A stretch of DNA of 64,000 bases from the IMG/VR virus record IMGVR_UViG_3300025913_000027, positions 1 through 64,000 of that record. One strand, 5' to 3'. A model generated the notes under the pieces. The model saw only the letters and a list, made by a program, of their open reading frames with translations. It made no database searches and was not told the origin of the DNA. This DNA is from a virus. Both the position numbers and the translations under genes were made by a program. Shown one piece after another: positions 14,847 to 22,640 of this stretch (its first letter is position 1; each line of letters begins with the position of its first letter).

Positions 14847-17165
14847 ATGACCGTCCGCAAACGAACGATAGACCTTGCGCTGGCGTATCTCGACCGGCAC
14901 CTTTTTAGCCGGTATCTCTTCCCGATCAAAGCGGGCAAGAAATTTCCGCCGCTCATTCGGGACAATCTCGCTCAGGCATCGAACGACCCCGCGCAGCTCA
15001 TCGCGTGGGAGAAGCAATGGCCGGGATGCAACTGGGGTCTCGCCCACCGTAAGTCTAACGTCATGGGTGTGGACGTTGATACCAATCCAGCCAAAGGCAA
15101 GCAGGGTCAGCTCACATACGATGCACTCGACCTGATCTACGGCTGGCCCGAGACCGAGATGACCACGACGCCGTCCGGCGGCTTTCACAAAATCTATGAA
15201 GGTCTGCCCGGGCTCGATATCCCGATGGCACTCGGCGAGAACGGCATCGGCAAAGATATCGACGTGCCGAACTACACGCTGATCGCGGGCTGCACATTCG
15301 ACGACGGTACGAGCTACATCGGAAACGACCTCGACCCGGTCCCGTGTCCGCAGTGGATTTACGATACGATCCGTAACGCGAAGAGCAAAGCCCGCATAGC
15401 GGACGCGGACGAGGTCGTGGTCGAGCTTGATCAGCCCGCGAACATCGAACTCGCGATTGACTTCTTGAAGAACGACGCGGTCCCGGCAATCGAGGGACAG
15501 GGCGGCGACTTCAACACGTATAAGACCGCTGCGTACCTCAAAGACCTCGGCATCAGCGCGCAGCTCGCGCCCGAGCTGCTCAATGAATACTACAACCCAC
15601 GTTGCGAGCCGCCGTGGGATATGGATGGTTTGATCGCGAAGGTCACGAGCGCCTACACCTACACCAATCTGTCGAAGGCTGGCGGCAAGACAGCCGAGGC
15701 CGATTTCTCGGACGACCCGCCGGAGCCATTGCCTCCGCCGCCGACGCCCGCCGCACGGAAGGCCCGACAGGAAGCAGAGCGCGCCGCGAGACTGCGCGAG
15801 CGCGCACGAGTTGCAGCCGCGTCACTGCCGCCGGATCAGCGCGAACGCATCTGGACGAAACAGGAAGTTATCGACGAGTGGGTCTACATCAAGGGGCTTG
15901 AGCGGTTCGCGCTCAAGATCGATAGCAACGTCATGTGGAAGCCCGTCACCTTCGACCGGGCTTTCGCCTACATCCCCGGCAAGAAAGAGAAGAGCCTGTC
16001 GGACATCCTGCTCAAGCAGAAGAAGGGCACCGTCGCGCGGTTCGACGATGCGGTCTACCGCCCGGGCGAGCCGATGGCCATCGAGGGGCGCTACTATAAT
16101 ATGTACGTGCAGCCGACTATCACTCCGGCCGAAGGCGACCTGTCATGGTGGGACGACCATCTGGCATACCTTCTGCCGAGCGCCGAGGACCGAGCCCTCT
16201 TGCTTAACTGGATGGCATGGTTCCTCCAGAACATCGGCAAGAAGCCGAAGCACGCATTGCTGTTGCAAGGTACGGTGCAAGGCACGGGCAAGAGCTTCAT
16301 CGTCGAGATGCTCGCGAGGATCATCAATCGCCGCAACACGTCGAACATCAATCAGACCGACTTGCACGGTGACTTCAACGGCTGGGCGGCCCGGTCGAAG
16401 CTCCTGATCATCGAAGAGCTGCGCGCCGTGGACCGCAACGAGGTCGCGAACAAACTCCATCCCCTGATCACTCAGGACATCGTCAGCGTCAACGAGAAGA
16501 ACCTTCCTCGGCGTGACGTTGAAAACTGTTTCGGTATCTTCGCGATGTCGAACCACGATGCGGCGATCACGCTCGACCAAACCGACCGCCGTTACCTCGT
16601 GATCACAACTCCCGTCGAGCCCCGGTTCGGTAAAGGCACTCCGGCCTCGACCGACTACTATGAGCAGCTCTATGCACGGCTCGACAACAATGCCGACGTG
16701 GCGGCGGTCGCCTACATGCTCCAGAACCGAGACTACGGGACATACACTGGGGCAGGCGCAGCTCCCTCGACTGGCGCGAAGGAAACCATGATTGAGGCCG
16801 GGCTCAGTGACCTTGAGCACTTCATGCTCGACCGGCGCGACAGCTTCCCGCTCAACGGGCGGCTCATCTCGGTTGACGACGTAATCGAAATGCTGCCCCG
16901 CCGACTGGAGAGCAAGAGCCCCCGTCTGCATAGCACGATCAAAAGCATCTTGAAGAACCGCTTCCAAGGTGAAGAGATCGGCCAGTTCACACTTAGGGAC
17001 CGCTCTCGGCCTCGGCTGATGGTCATCAACGGGAGCGGGCTTCGCAACTTTGAAGGCTGGCAGGATCGGGTCGGAAAACAGTATGAAGACGACAAGGAGA
17101 AGGCGGGCAAAAATTTACCGCTCGACGACCTTGACGCGAGCAGCGAGTTCGGCGATACTGATTGA
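14847..17165 (+). CDS. Primase-helicase: prim-pol domain fused to D5-like helicase
   Basis: 772 residues. The N-terminal bifunctional primase-polymerase domain shows VMGVDVDTNPAKGK (~70-83), the catalytic acidic pair, and TPSGGFHKIYEG (~108-119), followed by IDVPNYTLIAGC. A linker rich in Pro/Ala/Arg (~290-330) leads to an SF3-type helicase: Walker A QGTVQGTGKSFIVEML (~470-486), Walker B LLIIEELRAVD, and the sensor-like FAMSNHDAAITLDQTDRRYLVI. It should unwind and prime DNA for the phage polymerase. The tail is acidic (PLDDLDASSEFGDTD). It is the only protein gene on the + strand in the first 25 kb. Confidence 0.92.
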   Translation: MTVRKRTIDLALAYLDRHLFSRYLFPIKAGKKFPPLIRDNLAQASNDPAQLIAWEKQWPGCNWGLAHRKSNVMGVDVDTNPAKGKQGQLTYDALDLIYGWPETEMTTTPSGGFHKIYEGLPGLDIPMALGENGIGKDIDVPNYTLIAGCTFDDGTSYIGNDLDPVPCPQWIYDTIRNAKSKARIADADEVVVELDQPANIELAIDFLKNDAVPAIEGQGGDFNTYKTAAYLKDLGISAQLAPELLNEYYNPRCEPPWDMDGLIAKVTSAYTYTNLSKAGGKTAEADFSDDPPEPLPPPPTPAARKARQEAERAARLRERARVAAASLPPDQRERIWTKQEVIDEWVYIKGLERFALKIDSNVMWKPVTFDRAFAYIPGKKEKSLSDILLKQKKGTVARFDDAVYRPGEPMAIEGRYYNMYVQPTITPAEGDLSWWDDHLAYLLPSAEDRALLLNWMAWFLQNIGKKPKHALLLQGTVQGTGKSFIVEMLARIINRRNTSNINQTDLHGDFNGWAARSKLLIIEELRAVDRNEVANKLHPLITQDIVSVNEKNLPRRDVENCFGIFAMSNHDAAITLDQTDRRYLVITTPVEPRFGKGTPASTDYYEQLYARLDNNADVAAVAYMLQNRDYGTYTGAGAAPSTGAKETMIEAGLSDLEHFMLDRRDSFPLNGRLISVDDVIEMLPRRLESKSPRLHSTIKSILKNRFQGEEIGQFTLRDRSRPRLMVINGSGLRNFEGWQDRVGKQYEDDKEKAGKNLPLDDLDASSEFGDTD

Positions 17166-17367
17166 GTGCAGTGGCCGGAAGTGGTAACCCCCGAAGTGTT
17201 CTAGGCGCGGACAGGGGAACAGCCGGTGCCCCGCTAACCCCGAGGGCAAGACGTGCCATACCTGAGACGCGAGTGCCGGGCTATCGCGAGCCCGCTGTAA
17301 AACGCGCAGTGACGCATTCATCGGGGGTCGAACCAACGTTGCGGACTTACACAACCGCCTGCATAGC

Positions 17368-17397
17368 AAAAGGCCCCGGATCACTCCGGGGCCTTTT
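17368..17397. terminator. Bidirectional rho-independent terminator
   Basis: A perfect 13-bp stem AAAAGGCCCCGGA / TCCGGGGCCTTTT with loop TCAC. The T-run serves the rightward primase transcript and the A-run serves the leftward ParB-like gene. The ~200 bases between the primase stop and this hairpin hold no gene I can support. Confidence 0.9.
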
Positions 17398-17416
17398 CGT
17401 TTGGCTAGAAGTCTGT

Positions 17417-17791
17417 TCAGGCCCGCCGGACCGCGCCCTTCCATGCGTCGAGGGAAACGACTGGCCCTGAGATCGCGCCGATGGCTCGGATAGCATTCTC
17501 GTCGAGCTGCGCTTGCTTGCACCACGCCGCGATCTCTTCCGTGTTTCCGTTCGCGACGCGCGAGAGGATGGCCCGGTGCTTGAGACGTTTGCATGCGGTC
17601 AATCTGTTGATGCCGAAGACTAGATTGATCCCCATGCCCGGAGACGGACGACATAGAACAATGGGCTGGAGCACGCCTACAACTGGGATGCTTATCATCA
17701 ACTGTCGAACGATCTCTTCGTCCGGCTTTCGATCCTTGCTGACCTTGATACGGTCTATGACAATCTGCTCGGACGTGAGAGTGACGGTCAT
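17417..17791 (-). CDS. ParB/Srx-fold protein
   Basis: 124 residues from ATG 17791. The ParB N-terminal pattern is clear: VIDRIKVSKDRKPDEEIVRQL, VVGVLQPIVLCRP, LVFGINRLTACKRLKH, where GINRL replaces the usual G-x-x-R box. There is no DNA-binding HTH domain. Phage single-domain ParB-like proteins can be nucleases, CTPase-type switches or methyltransferase partners. It has its own promoter with an operator-like repeat, suggesting regulated early expression. Confidence 0.8.
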   Translation of the reverse strand: MTVTLTSEQIVIDRIKVSKDRKPDEEIVRQLMISIPVVGVLQPIVLCRPSPGMGINLVFGINRLTACKRLKHRAILSRVANGNTEEIAAWCKQAQLDENAIRAIGAISGPVVSLDAWKGAVRRA

Positions 17792-17826
17792 GTCCTTGCC
17801 CCTTTCGGTTGTGTACGTTCGGCGAC

Positions 17827-17864
17827 ACAATGAGAGGGACCCATCCCCCTGTCAAGAGGGATGG
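17827..17864 (-). promoter_or_regulatory. Promoter with 7-bp operator-like repeat
   Basis: On the - strand TTGACA (17855-17850), 17 bases, CATTGT. The perfect repeat CCATCCC (17841-17847) / GGGATGG (17858-17864) flanks the -35 element. Confidence 0.6.
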
Positions 17865-17878
17865 GGGAAACTTTTCCA

Positions 17879-18796
17879 CTACCCGGCGATCTTGGGAAAC
17901 GGCCGGATATTGGTCCACTCGAAGTCCTTGACAGACCCCTTCTTGTTGCGTACCACGAAATTCCACGCGATGACCCAGACCGCCGCGCGCATCGTATCGT
18001 GAATACGAACGAGCGGATTGTCCTTCATGATCTTCGCGAAGGTTCGGTTAGCCTTGGAGATCGGGTTCATCCGACCCGGATGCGTGCCGCTCGACCATGC
18101 ATCGAAGAACTCGTCAGCAAGCTTCCGGTTCTTCTGGGCGAACAGGTAGTAGAGCGCCGAGGCAAGGGACCGAGGCGTGTTAGTCGCCTTCTGCACGAGC
18201 AAGCCCTTCTCCATTGCGAGCGAGAGCAACTCGTGATCGTAACCCTTGTTGAAGTAAGCGTCCCTGATCTCCGCACGCGTGAACGTCGTGCGCTCCTTGA
18301 CTTGGTCGAGGCGGAACAGCTCCAGCCACCGCATCACGTGCGCGAGTAGCTGAGGGTTGTCCATTCCGTCCACGAAGAAGTCGTCACCGATGGAGCGCTG
18401 GCGTCCCTTATCGAGCCATGGGAAGACAGCGTCATCGATCCCGAACACGACATGCGTGAGGAACGACTTGCGCGCCCGGACGCAAGCATAGAGCCGGTTC
18501 TGACCGTCTCCAAGCAGGCCGCCTTTGGTGAACTTGATCGTGTCACCTGTTAGGTGCCACTGTCCGTTGACCATGTCGTCTGCATACTCTTTGATCTTGC
18601 TGGGCTTGCGCCCCCGATTGTGCGAGTTGAGACCGGAGGTATCCGTGCCGACGCCGAGGATCGTAGCGGCAGCCTTCGGAGTGATAGAGATCACGCGCGA
18701 TGTCTCGGGCGGGTTCTTGATCCATTCCGTGATCTGATCCATGAGGTCCGTCGAGGACCGAGTGATCAGGGTAGCGACGTTTGACGAGGTTGACAT
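17879..18796 (-). CDS. ParB-like nuclease-domain protein
   Basis: 305 residues from ATG 18796. The ParB-like box is GRKPSKIKEYADDMVNGQWH followed by LLGDGQNRLYACVRA, where DGQNRL matches the DGxHR signature of phage ParB-like proteins. A long helical C-terminal region follows (FTRAEIRDAYFNKGYDHEL, SLASALYYLFAQKNRKLADEF). Such proteins are common in phages of Alphaproteobacteria and Actinobacteria. The role, DNA binding or nicking, is inferred. It is transcribed from a TTGACA promoter divergent from the tmRNA promoter. Confidence 0.78.
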   Translation of the reverse strand: MSTSSNVATLITRSSTDLMDQITEWIKNPPETSRVISITPKAAATILGVGTDTSGLNSHNRGRKPSKIKEYADDMVNGQWHLTGDTIKFTKGGLLGDGQNRLYACVRARKSFLTHVVFGIDDAVFPWLDKGRQRSIGDDFFVDGMDNPQLLAHVMRWLELFRLDQVKERTTFTRAEIRDAYFNKGYDHELLSLAMEKGLLVQKATNTPRSLASALYYLFAQKNRKLADEFFDAWSSGTHPGRMNPISKANRTFAKIMKDNPLVRIHDTMRAAVWVIAWNFVVRNKKGSVKDFEWTNIRPFPKIAG

Positions 18797-18879
18797 TGTA
18801 TCCGTCCTTTCCAACCCCCTTGTAGCATTTGCGGCCTTTTCATTGAGGGGCCGACGATCTCCCATGAGACCGTGCTCTA

Positions 18880-18909
18880 AACTTAGGCATACCCCGCGCC
18901 GCGTGTCAA
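18880..18909 (-). promoter_or_regulatory. Promoter for the larger ParB-like gene
   Basis: On the - strand TTGACA (18909-18904), 18-base spacer, TAAGTT. It lies back to back with the rightward tmRNA promoter, 44 bases apart. Confidence 0.55.
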
Positions 18910-18952
18910 CATGGCACATCGCGCAATGGTTAACGTCCCAGTCCGGAACCCC

Positions 18953-18981
18953 TTGACAGGGGTCTAATGACACGCTAGGCT
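18953..18981 (+). promoter_or_regulatory. Promoter of the tmRNA gene
   Basis: TTGACA (18953-18958), 17-base spacer, TAGGCT (18976-18981), immediately upstream of the acceptor half of the tmRNA. A start near 18988 would fit. Confidence 0.7.
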
Positions 18982-18985
18982 TGCA

Positions 18986-19320
18986 AGATGCTCGCGCATA
19001 GCGAGTGTGATGGTTCTGAATATCGAGGCAGACTGCGGTCAGACGCGGGGGCAGTACCCGCCGCCTCCACCAAGGACAGACAGGTGCGGTATGGATACCG
19101 TGCTCTACAAGCAGCGGAGAACCCTGAGAGGCTCCCCTGTCTGTCTCTGATGGGGGCGAAATAGGATCGATGGACGCTCGGGACGCCTCGGGGTTGAACT
19201 CGGCATGATACCGCCGTTATCGGGTCACCCCTATAAACGCCAACGACAATAACGTTGCCGTGGAAGCTCTCGCCCTCGCGGCGTAAGTGTTCGGGAGTTG
19301 GCCGCTTAGCAACAGAAAGG
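18986..19320 (+). ncRNA. ssrA: Circularly permuted (two-piece) tmRNA
   Basis: The acceptor half comes first: T-arm GCGGG-GGCAGTA-CCCGC (19045-19061), then acceptor strand CGCCTCC (19062-19068), A discriminator and CCA (19070-19072). After a 79-base intervening segment, closed by the perfect 10-bp pair GACAGACAGG (19075-19084) / CCTGTCTGTC (19136-19145), the coding half starts GGGGGCGAAATAGGATCGAT at 19152. GGGGGCG pairs with CGCCTCC and gives the G3-U70 wobble that alanyl-tRNA synthetase reads. The tag frame at 19239-19286 encodes ANDNNVAVEALALAA then TAA, an alphaproteobacterial-style proteolysis tag ending in LAA. The order acceptor-then-coding is the permuted form known from Alphaproteobacteria. 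The mature ends are approximate. It should rescue stalled ribosomes during infection. Confidence 0.93.
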
Positions 19321-19329
19321 CCCGTCAGA

Positions 19330-19357
19330 GCCCAGCCGCAAGGCTGGGCTTCGTCGT
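19330..19357 (+). terminator. Terminator of the tmRNA
   Basis: GCCCAGCC (19330-19337), loop GCAA, GGCTGGGC (19342-19349), followed by TTCGTCGTT. Good GC stem with a modest U-tract. Confidence 0.75.
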
Positions 19358-19743
19358 TAAAAGGGGATGTCCTCGACAGCCGGAGCCGGGCGAGCGCGTC
19401 CCCGAGCCCCGGAGGGGTTTGGGCTGCGAGCCGTCCTGCGGTTCTGGGAGGGCGTTGCCCATTCGAGGTTCCACCGCTGGCAATTAAGGCTGTCCCCGTC
19501 GCCGTGGTCGCCCATGGTGTGTCTCGGGCTCGGCGGCAGCTTCAACGACCGGATCAGAATTTCCTTGTGGAGGTAATACTTGATCCGTCGCCCACCGTGC
19601 GTCTTCGTCGAGCGCGTAGCGTATGCCTTGCGCTTATGCCGGTCCCACGTGATTTGCCAGCGCCACTGGAGCGCCCATGCGTGGTCCTCGTCGGACACGA
19701 CCGCGCAGATCATGCAGTCCTTGTCAAGCCATATCCGGTTCAC
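19357..19743 (-). CDS. HNH endonuclease with SSB-like C-terminal tip
   Basis: 128 residues from GTG 19743, which forms GTGA with the upstream stop. The C-terminal half is an HNH-type homing-endonuclease pattern: YLHKEIL, then MGDHGDGDSLNCQRWNLEWA with TPSQNRR. Such free-standing HNH genes are common phage mobile genes. Unusually it ends in VEDIPF, close to the DDIPF tip of bacterial SSB, which recruits repair and replication proteins. This could dock the nuclease at replication forks. Confidence 0.8.
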   Translation of the reverse strand: MNRIWLDKDCMICAVVSDEDHAWALQWRWQITWDRHKRKAYATRSTKTHGGRRIKYYLHKEILIRSLKLPPSPRHTMGDHGDGDSLNCQRWNLEWATPSQNRRTARSPNPSGARGRARPAPAVEDIPF

Positions 19744-19943
19744 GCAATCTCTTCCGACGTGAACTCGGTGTGATAGGGAAGTCCGCACCGCTGGCAGCGG
19801 CCGAGGCACATCTGCATTATCCCGGGCAGCTCTTCGCCCTCGTCGAGCACGTGACGCATTGTGCCGTCCTCGAAGTGGACGACGTGATAGCTGATCGCGC
19901 ACTGGCACGTGAGCAGATCAGTTGTCGGTTTCTCGCCACTCAT
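19740..19943 (-). CDS. Small cysteine-rich, probably zinc-binding protein
   Basis: 67 residues with CQC near the start and CLGRCQRC in the second half, enough for one zinc site. It overlaps the upstream gene by 26 bases and couples to the HNH gene as GTGA. Function unknown. Confidence 0.6.
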   Translation of the reverse strand: MSGEKPTTDLLTCQCAISYHVVHFEDGTMRHVLDEGEELPGIMQMCLGRCQRCGLPYHTEFTSEEIA

Positions 19944-20145
19944 CGACCTCTTCCTGTGTCATCGGCCGCACGTTTTCGAGCGGGCAGTCCTTGAGCGAGA
20001 TCGCGGTCAGTGTGGCCGCGTCGCTGAGCTTGATGTTGTCGAGGTCTTTCTCGGCAACGATAGCAGACCATCCGGCGACGAGGTCGGCATCGTCGCTCGT
20101 ACACATCCGCTGGAGGCGGAGCAAGAAGAGCTGTTCATCGGCCAT
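19918..20145 (-). CDS. Hypothetical acidic helical protein
   Basis: 75 residues starting MADEQLFLLRLQRMC and ending MTQEEVDEWRETDN. Overlaps neighbours by 11-26 bases. No family recognised. Confidence 0.6.
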   Translation of the reverse strand: MADEQLFLLRLQRMCTSDDADLVAGWSAIVAEKDLDNIKLSDAATLTAISLKDCPLENVRPMTQEEVDEWRETDN

Positions 20146-20437
20146 CGGAAGCCTCCCGTCTGCTTATGAGATCAGCCTGTAGCCAATCAGTCATGGCTTG
20201 GATAGCCGCCTTCGCGACGTGTTCGTGGGCCATCTTCTCGCAAAGCTGGCGCGCGGTCTCTCGGTCGTGGAAGCGAGCTACTTCGTCGCTCTCGCCGAGC
20301 TTGGCCAGCTCATAGCGTACAACGTGCGCCGGATCATCGCCGGGATACTTCGAGTAGTCGTAGAGCCCGTAGGCTCTCTGCGCCTGCGCGCGAACGATTG
20401 CGTCAGTGACAGCCTCAATTATCGTTTTCTTCGACAT
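20135..20437 (-). CDS. Hypothetical helical protein
   Basis: 100 residues, almost all helix (IIEAVTDAIVRAQAQRAYGL, ETARQLCEKMAHEHVAKAA). No family recognised. Confidence 0.6.
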   Translation of the reverse strand: MSKKTIIEAVTDAIVRAQAQRAYGLYDYSKYPGDDPAHVVRYELAKLGESDEVARFHDRETARQLCEKMAHEHVAKAAIQAMTDWLQADLISRREASDGR

Positions 20438-20550
20438 CCCCGCTCCATGGCGTTGCTGATACGATGTGAATGCACTCGGCGGTTCCGAGCCGTGCCGATC
20501 CGCCAGACCGAGCGCAATAGCTTGCGCTGTTTCTTGCTGATCTTATGCAT
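20419..20550 (-). CDS. 43-residue basic peptide
   Basis: Starts at ATG 20550, forming TAATG with the upstream stop. The sequence is strongly basic (MHKISKKQRKLLRSVWRIG, ending CRRKR). Overlaps the next gene by 19 bases. Support is the coupling and the otherwise unexplained gap. Confidence 0.45.
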   Translation of the reverse strand: MHKISKKQRKLLRSVWRIGTARNRRVHSHRISNAMERGCRRKR

Positions 20551-20747
20551 TACATTAAGTCCTCTATGTCGTTGCCACCGAGGTCGGCAAAATACTTGCG
20601 TCGATCCGCGACCTCGTTGGGCTGGATCGAATACTCAATACAGTGGATCAGGAAATCTTTGTCAACGCCTTTCGCGAGCGCCTTGCACAGAGCGACGCAA
20701 CGGGCGCGCTCCTGCTCGACATAGCTCATGATGGTGCTCTCGCTCAT
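20550..20747 (-). CDS. Hypothetical protein with EDLM tip
   Basis: 65 residues (MSESTIMSYVEQERARCVAL) ending NDIEDLM. The last residues repeat the C-terminal EDLM found on three other proteins in this window. ATGA-coupled to the upstream gene. Confidence 0.6.
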   Translation of the reverse strand: MSESTIMSYVEQERARCVALCKALAKGVDKDFLIHCIEYSIQPNEVADRRKYFADLGGNDIEDLM

Positions 20748-20974
20748 TTGATCTTCTTGAACGCCAGATCGCAGGCTTCTTTACCGTGCTTCGCCACGAA
20801 CGCGCGCATCCTCAAGCGCGCCATCACGCGCGTAGCGTTGACACGCGAAGATACATCCTCAACGAGGTTCTCGAACTCTTCAAACTGCTTTTTGGTAAGC
20901 TTCTTGGGCGGCAGGAGGCTGTCCGCACCGAGGGCCTCAACCTGAGCTTTAAGATCATGTTTCACTTTAGGCAT
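20744..20974 (-). CDS. Hypothetical basic helical protein
   Basis: 76 residues from ATG 20974 (MPKVKHDLKAQVEAL), with KKLTKKQFEEFENLVEDV. A start three codons upstream is also possible. Function unknown. Confidence 0.6.
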   Translation of the reverse strand: MPKVKHDLKAQVEALGADSLLPPKKLTKKQFEEFENLVEDVSSRVNATRVMARLRMRAFVAKHGKEACDLAFKKIK

Positions 20975-21165
20975 TTGGGACAATCCACATAGGCGTTGCG
21001 CTCGGCGTGAGCCTCGAAGCGATCACCGGAGGCAGTCGCGAACTCATTCGATGGACACTTTTCTTGCCAGCCCACTAGCCCGCATACCGTCACCGCTCGC
21101 GCCGGATGATATCCGAAGTCGATTATATGGAGCAAGTGAACGTCGCTGAGCTTGGGCCTAGACAT
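20962..21165 (-). CDS. Small zinc-binding-like protein
   Basis: 67 residues from ATG 21165 (MSRPKLSDVHLLHIIDFG). Cysteines in TVCGLVGWQEKC and CPKC plus a histidine suggest a zinc site, a layout common in phage small proteins. Overlaps the exonuclease stop by 8 bases. Confidence 0.6.
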   Translation of the reverse strand: MSRPKLSDVHLLHIIDFGYHPARAVTVCGLVGWQEKCPSNEFATASGDRFEAHAERNAYVDCPKCLK

Positions 21166-21811
21166 GCGACCAATGGCTCCAGACCTGATACGCTTGCATG
21201 ATGCAATCGTAGACTGGATCGTGCGGTACGCCGGGAATGTCGAGCGCGTCACCGATGGGCACGAGCCGGGTCGCAGGCGTCTCGCGGCAGAACGTCCTCA
21301 TGTCGCGCGGGGCCTGATAGTGCCAGAGATCGACAGCGTTTGTCTCCATGACCGTGCCGCTCGCCGCCCACTGCTTATTAAGGCCGACGAGGTTGGACAA
21401 ATCGAATTGCGTGCCGTTCGCCCAGACGCGAGACTTGCCAGCGCAGAACTTCCGAATGAGGTCGAGCGCTGTTGCCACGTGAATTTGTGGGAAGTCAGGA
21501 TAGGACCAGTGGACGCGGGCCTTCGGGTCTTGTTTCAGCCACCAATCTTGCGTGCTCTTGCTGACCTCACGGCCGAGCGCGAGCTGCTGTTCTATGTTCA
21601 TCACGATCAGCGACTTCGAACCGATGCATAGCTGATTTACCGGCTCAGGGTCGAACTCGATCATTCCCACGGACAGGATCAGCGCGTTATGCGGCGATAG
21701 CGACATGGTTTCGATGTCGATCATCACATGATCGTAGCTCGGAATTTCGAACTCTTGCCCGCCCGCGTTCGGGCCTTCGCCTCGGGGCTCGTACTCAGAA
21801 TGGGATGTCAT
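21158..21811 (-). CDS. DEDD-type 3'-5' exonuclease
   Basis: 217 residues from ATG 21811. Exo motifs are in order: ExoI HVMIDIETMSL, ExoII RVWANGTQFDLSNL and ExoIII HDPVYDCIMQAY (H-x4-D). The protein belongs to the RNase T/DnaQ-like group often annotated DUF5051 in phages. It may proofread, trim ends or degrade RNA primers. It lies inside a run of small genes, not with the polymerase. Confidence 0.85.
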   Translation of the reverse strand: MTSHSEYEPRGEGPNAGGQEFEIPSYDHVMIDIETMSLSPHNALILSVGMIEFDPEPVNQLCIGSKSLIVMNIEQQLALGREVSKSTQDWWLKQDPKARVHWSYPDFPQIHVATALDLIRKFCAGKSRVWANGTQFDLSNLVGLNKQWAASGTVMETNAVDLWHYQAPRDMRTFCRETPATRLVPIGDALDIPGVPHDPVYDCIMQAYQVWSHWSHV

Positions 21812-22172
21812 CACTATCGTCCTTCGGCTGCTGATGGCTGATGGCTCTCCGCCGAGCAATGGCGATGCTATGCCAGTGTCCGACAACCGCGCGTTGCGCG
21901 TTAGTCTGGGCTACCGTATAGCCGTGTAAAAATGCGTCTGTCAACCATTTTCTGATCATCGATTTGCTGCGCCACTCGACGCCGCACAAATCCCTACGCG
22001 TCCACTCGTAGCATACCGCGCATGCGAGGTTCTTCGGCGGCCGGATATCGTGCTTGACCACGAACCGATAAGGCGCATCAGTGAGTTCGATGCACTTGTC
22101 GGCGAGCAGCGTCGCGACCTGTAGGTCGGAGGCCGTCTCGGGCAACTCCAGAAGTTTTTGTGCCGCGCTCAC
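21795..22172 (-). CDS. Hypothetical protein with DDIPF C-terminal tip
   Basis: 125 residues from GTG 22172, which forms GTGA with the upstream stop. It is rich in aromatic and basic residues (WTRRDLCGVEWRSKSMIRKW, GHWHSIAIARRR) and ends KDDSDDIPF, identical to the canonical bacterial SSB C-terminal tip. The body does not look like an OB-fold SSB. The tip suggests binding to host SSB-partner proteins or mimicry of SSB. Confidence 0.6.
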   Translation of the reverse strand: MSAAQKLLELPETASDLQVATLLADKCIELTDAPYRFVVKHDIRPPKNLACAVCYEWTRRDLCGVEWRSKSMIRKWLTDAFLHGYTVAQTNAQRAVVGHWHSIAIARRRAISHQQPKDDSDDIPF

Positions 22173-22453
22173 GGCTCGTAACCGGCGCGGATGCATTTGG
22201 CCACTGCACGAAGCGAGTTCGCGCATGCCTCGACATCCTTGGCCGCTCGCTCCCACTTCGGGTAGACGCTCGTGACTTTCTTGAACAGCGGCCAGAGCGC
22301 ATGAGTGGTGTAGGTGCCGTCGAGCCGAATGCGCGCAGCGCTCGCCTCGAACCGCGCGGCCAGAGCTTCATTCAGCCGGGCGCACCGGTCGCGCTCATGC
22401 TGGACGGCATGGCTGACCATGTTGGAGAGTTCGTCCTCAGTCAGATTTGCCAA
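22169..22453 (-). CDS. Hypothetical helical protein
   Basis: About 94 residues. The start is uncertain: TTG 22453 (LANLTEDELSNMVSHAVQHE) fits the overlap with the upstream gene. Long helix with ERDRCARLNEALAARFE. Function unknown. Confidence 0.5.
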   Translation of the reverse strand: MANLTEDELSNMVSHAVQHERDRCARLNEALAARFEASAARIRLDGTYTTHALWPLFKKVTSVYPKWERAAKDVEACANSLRAVAKCIRAGYEP

Positions 22454-22640
22454 GACTTTGCCCTTTCGTGTTGGTGCAGGTATTGTCTTTCCGCAGACAC
22501 GAGTTGATCGGCAAGAAATAGAAGTCATTGCCGAGCCGCTCGTGACACTCGCAGTGATAGAAGCCGCTCTCGACAGACCGTTCACGCTGTTGCGCGTCGG
22601 GCATGTGAAGGATGTTAGCGCCGAACTTGACTTCTCTCAT
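22437..22640 (-). CDS. Small Cys/His-containing protein
   Basis: 67 residues from ATG 22640, ATGA-coupled to the membrane peptide upstream. FYHCECHERL and a later cysteine pair suggest metal binding. No family recognised. Confidence 0.5.
   Translation of the reverse strand: MREVKFGANILHMPDAQQRERSVESGFYHCECHERLGNDFYFLPINSCLRKDNTCTNTKGQSLGKSD

Noticed and set aside
17320-17365. Possible tRNA: GGTTCGA-like sequence on the - strand and a GCGG...CCGC anticodon-like arm with TTACA
   Set aside because: The T-stem does not pair around the TTCGA loop, and no acceptor stem can be formed at proper distance in either orientation. At most a chance match or decayed remnant.
17115-17966. Long - strand frame of 283 codons covering the end of primase, the terminator and the ParB-like gene
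   Set aside because: It runs through a 13-bp terminator and shadows a clear ParB-like gene; composition is Arg/Ser/His-rich as expected for a shadow frame.
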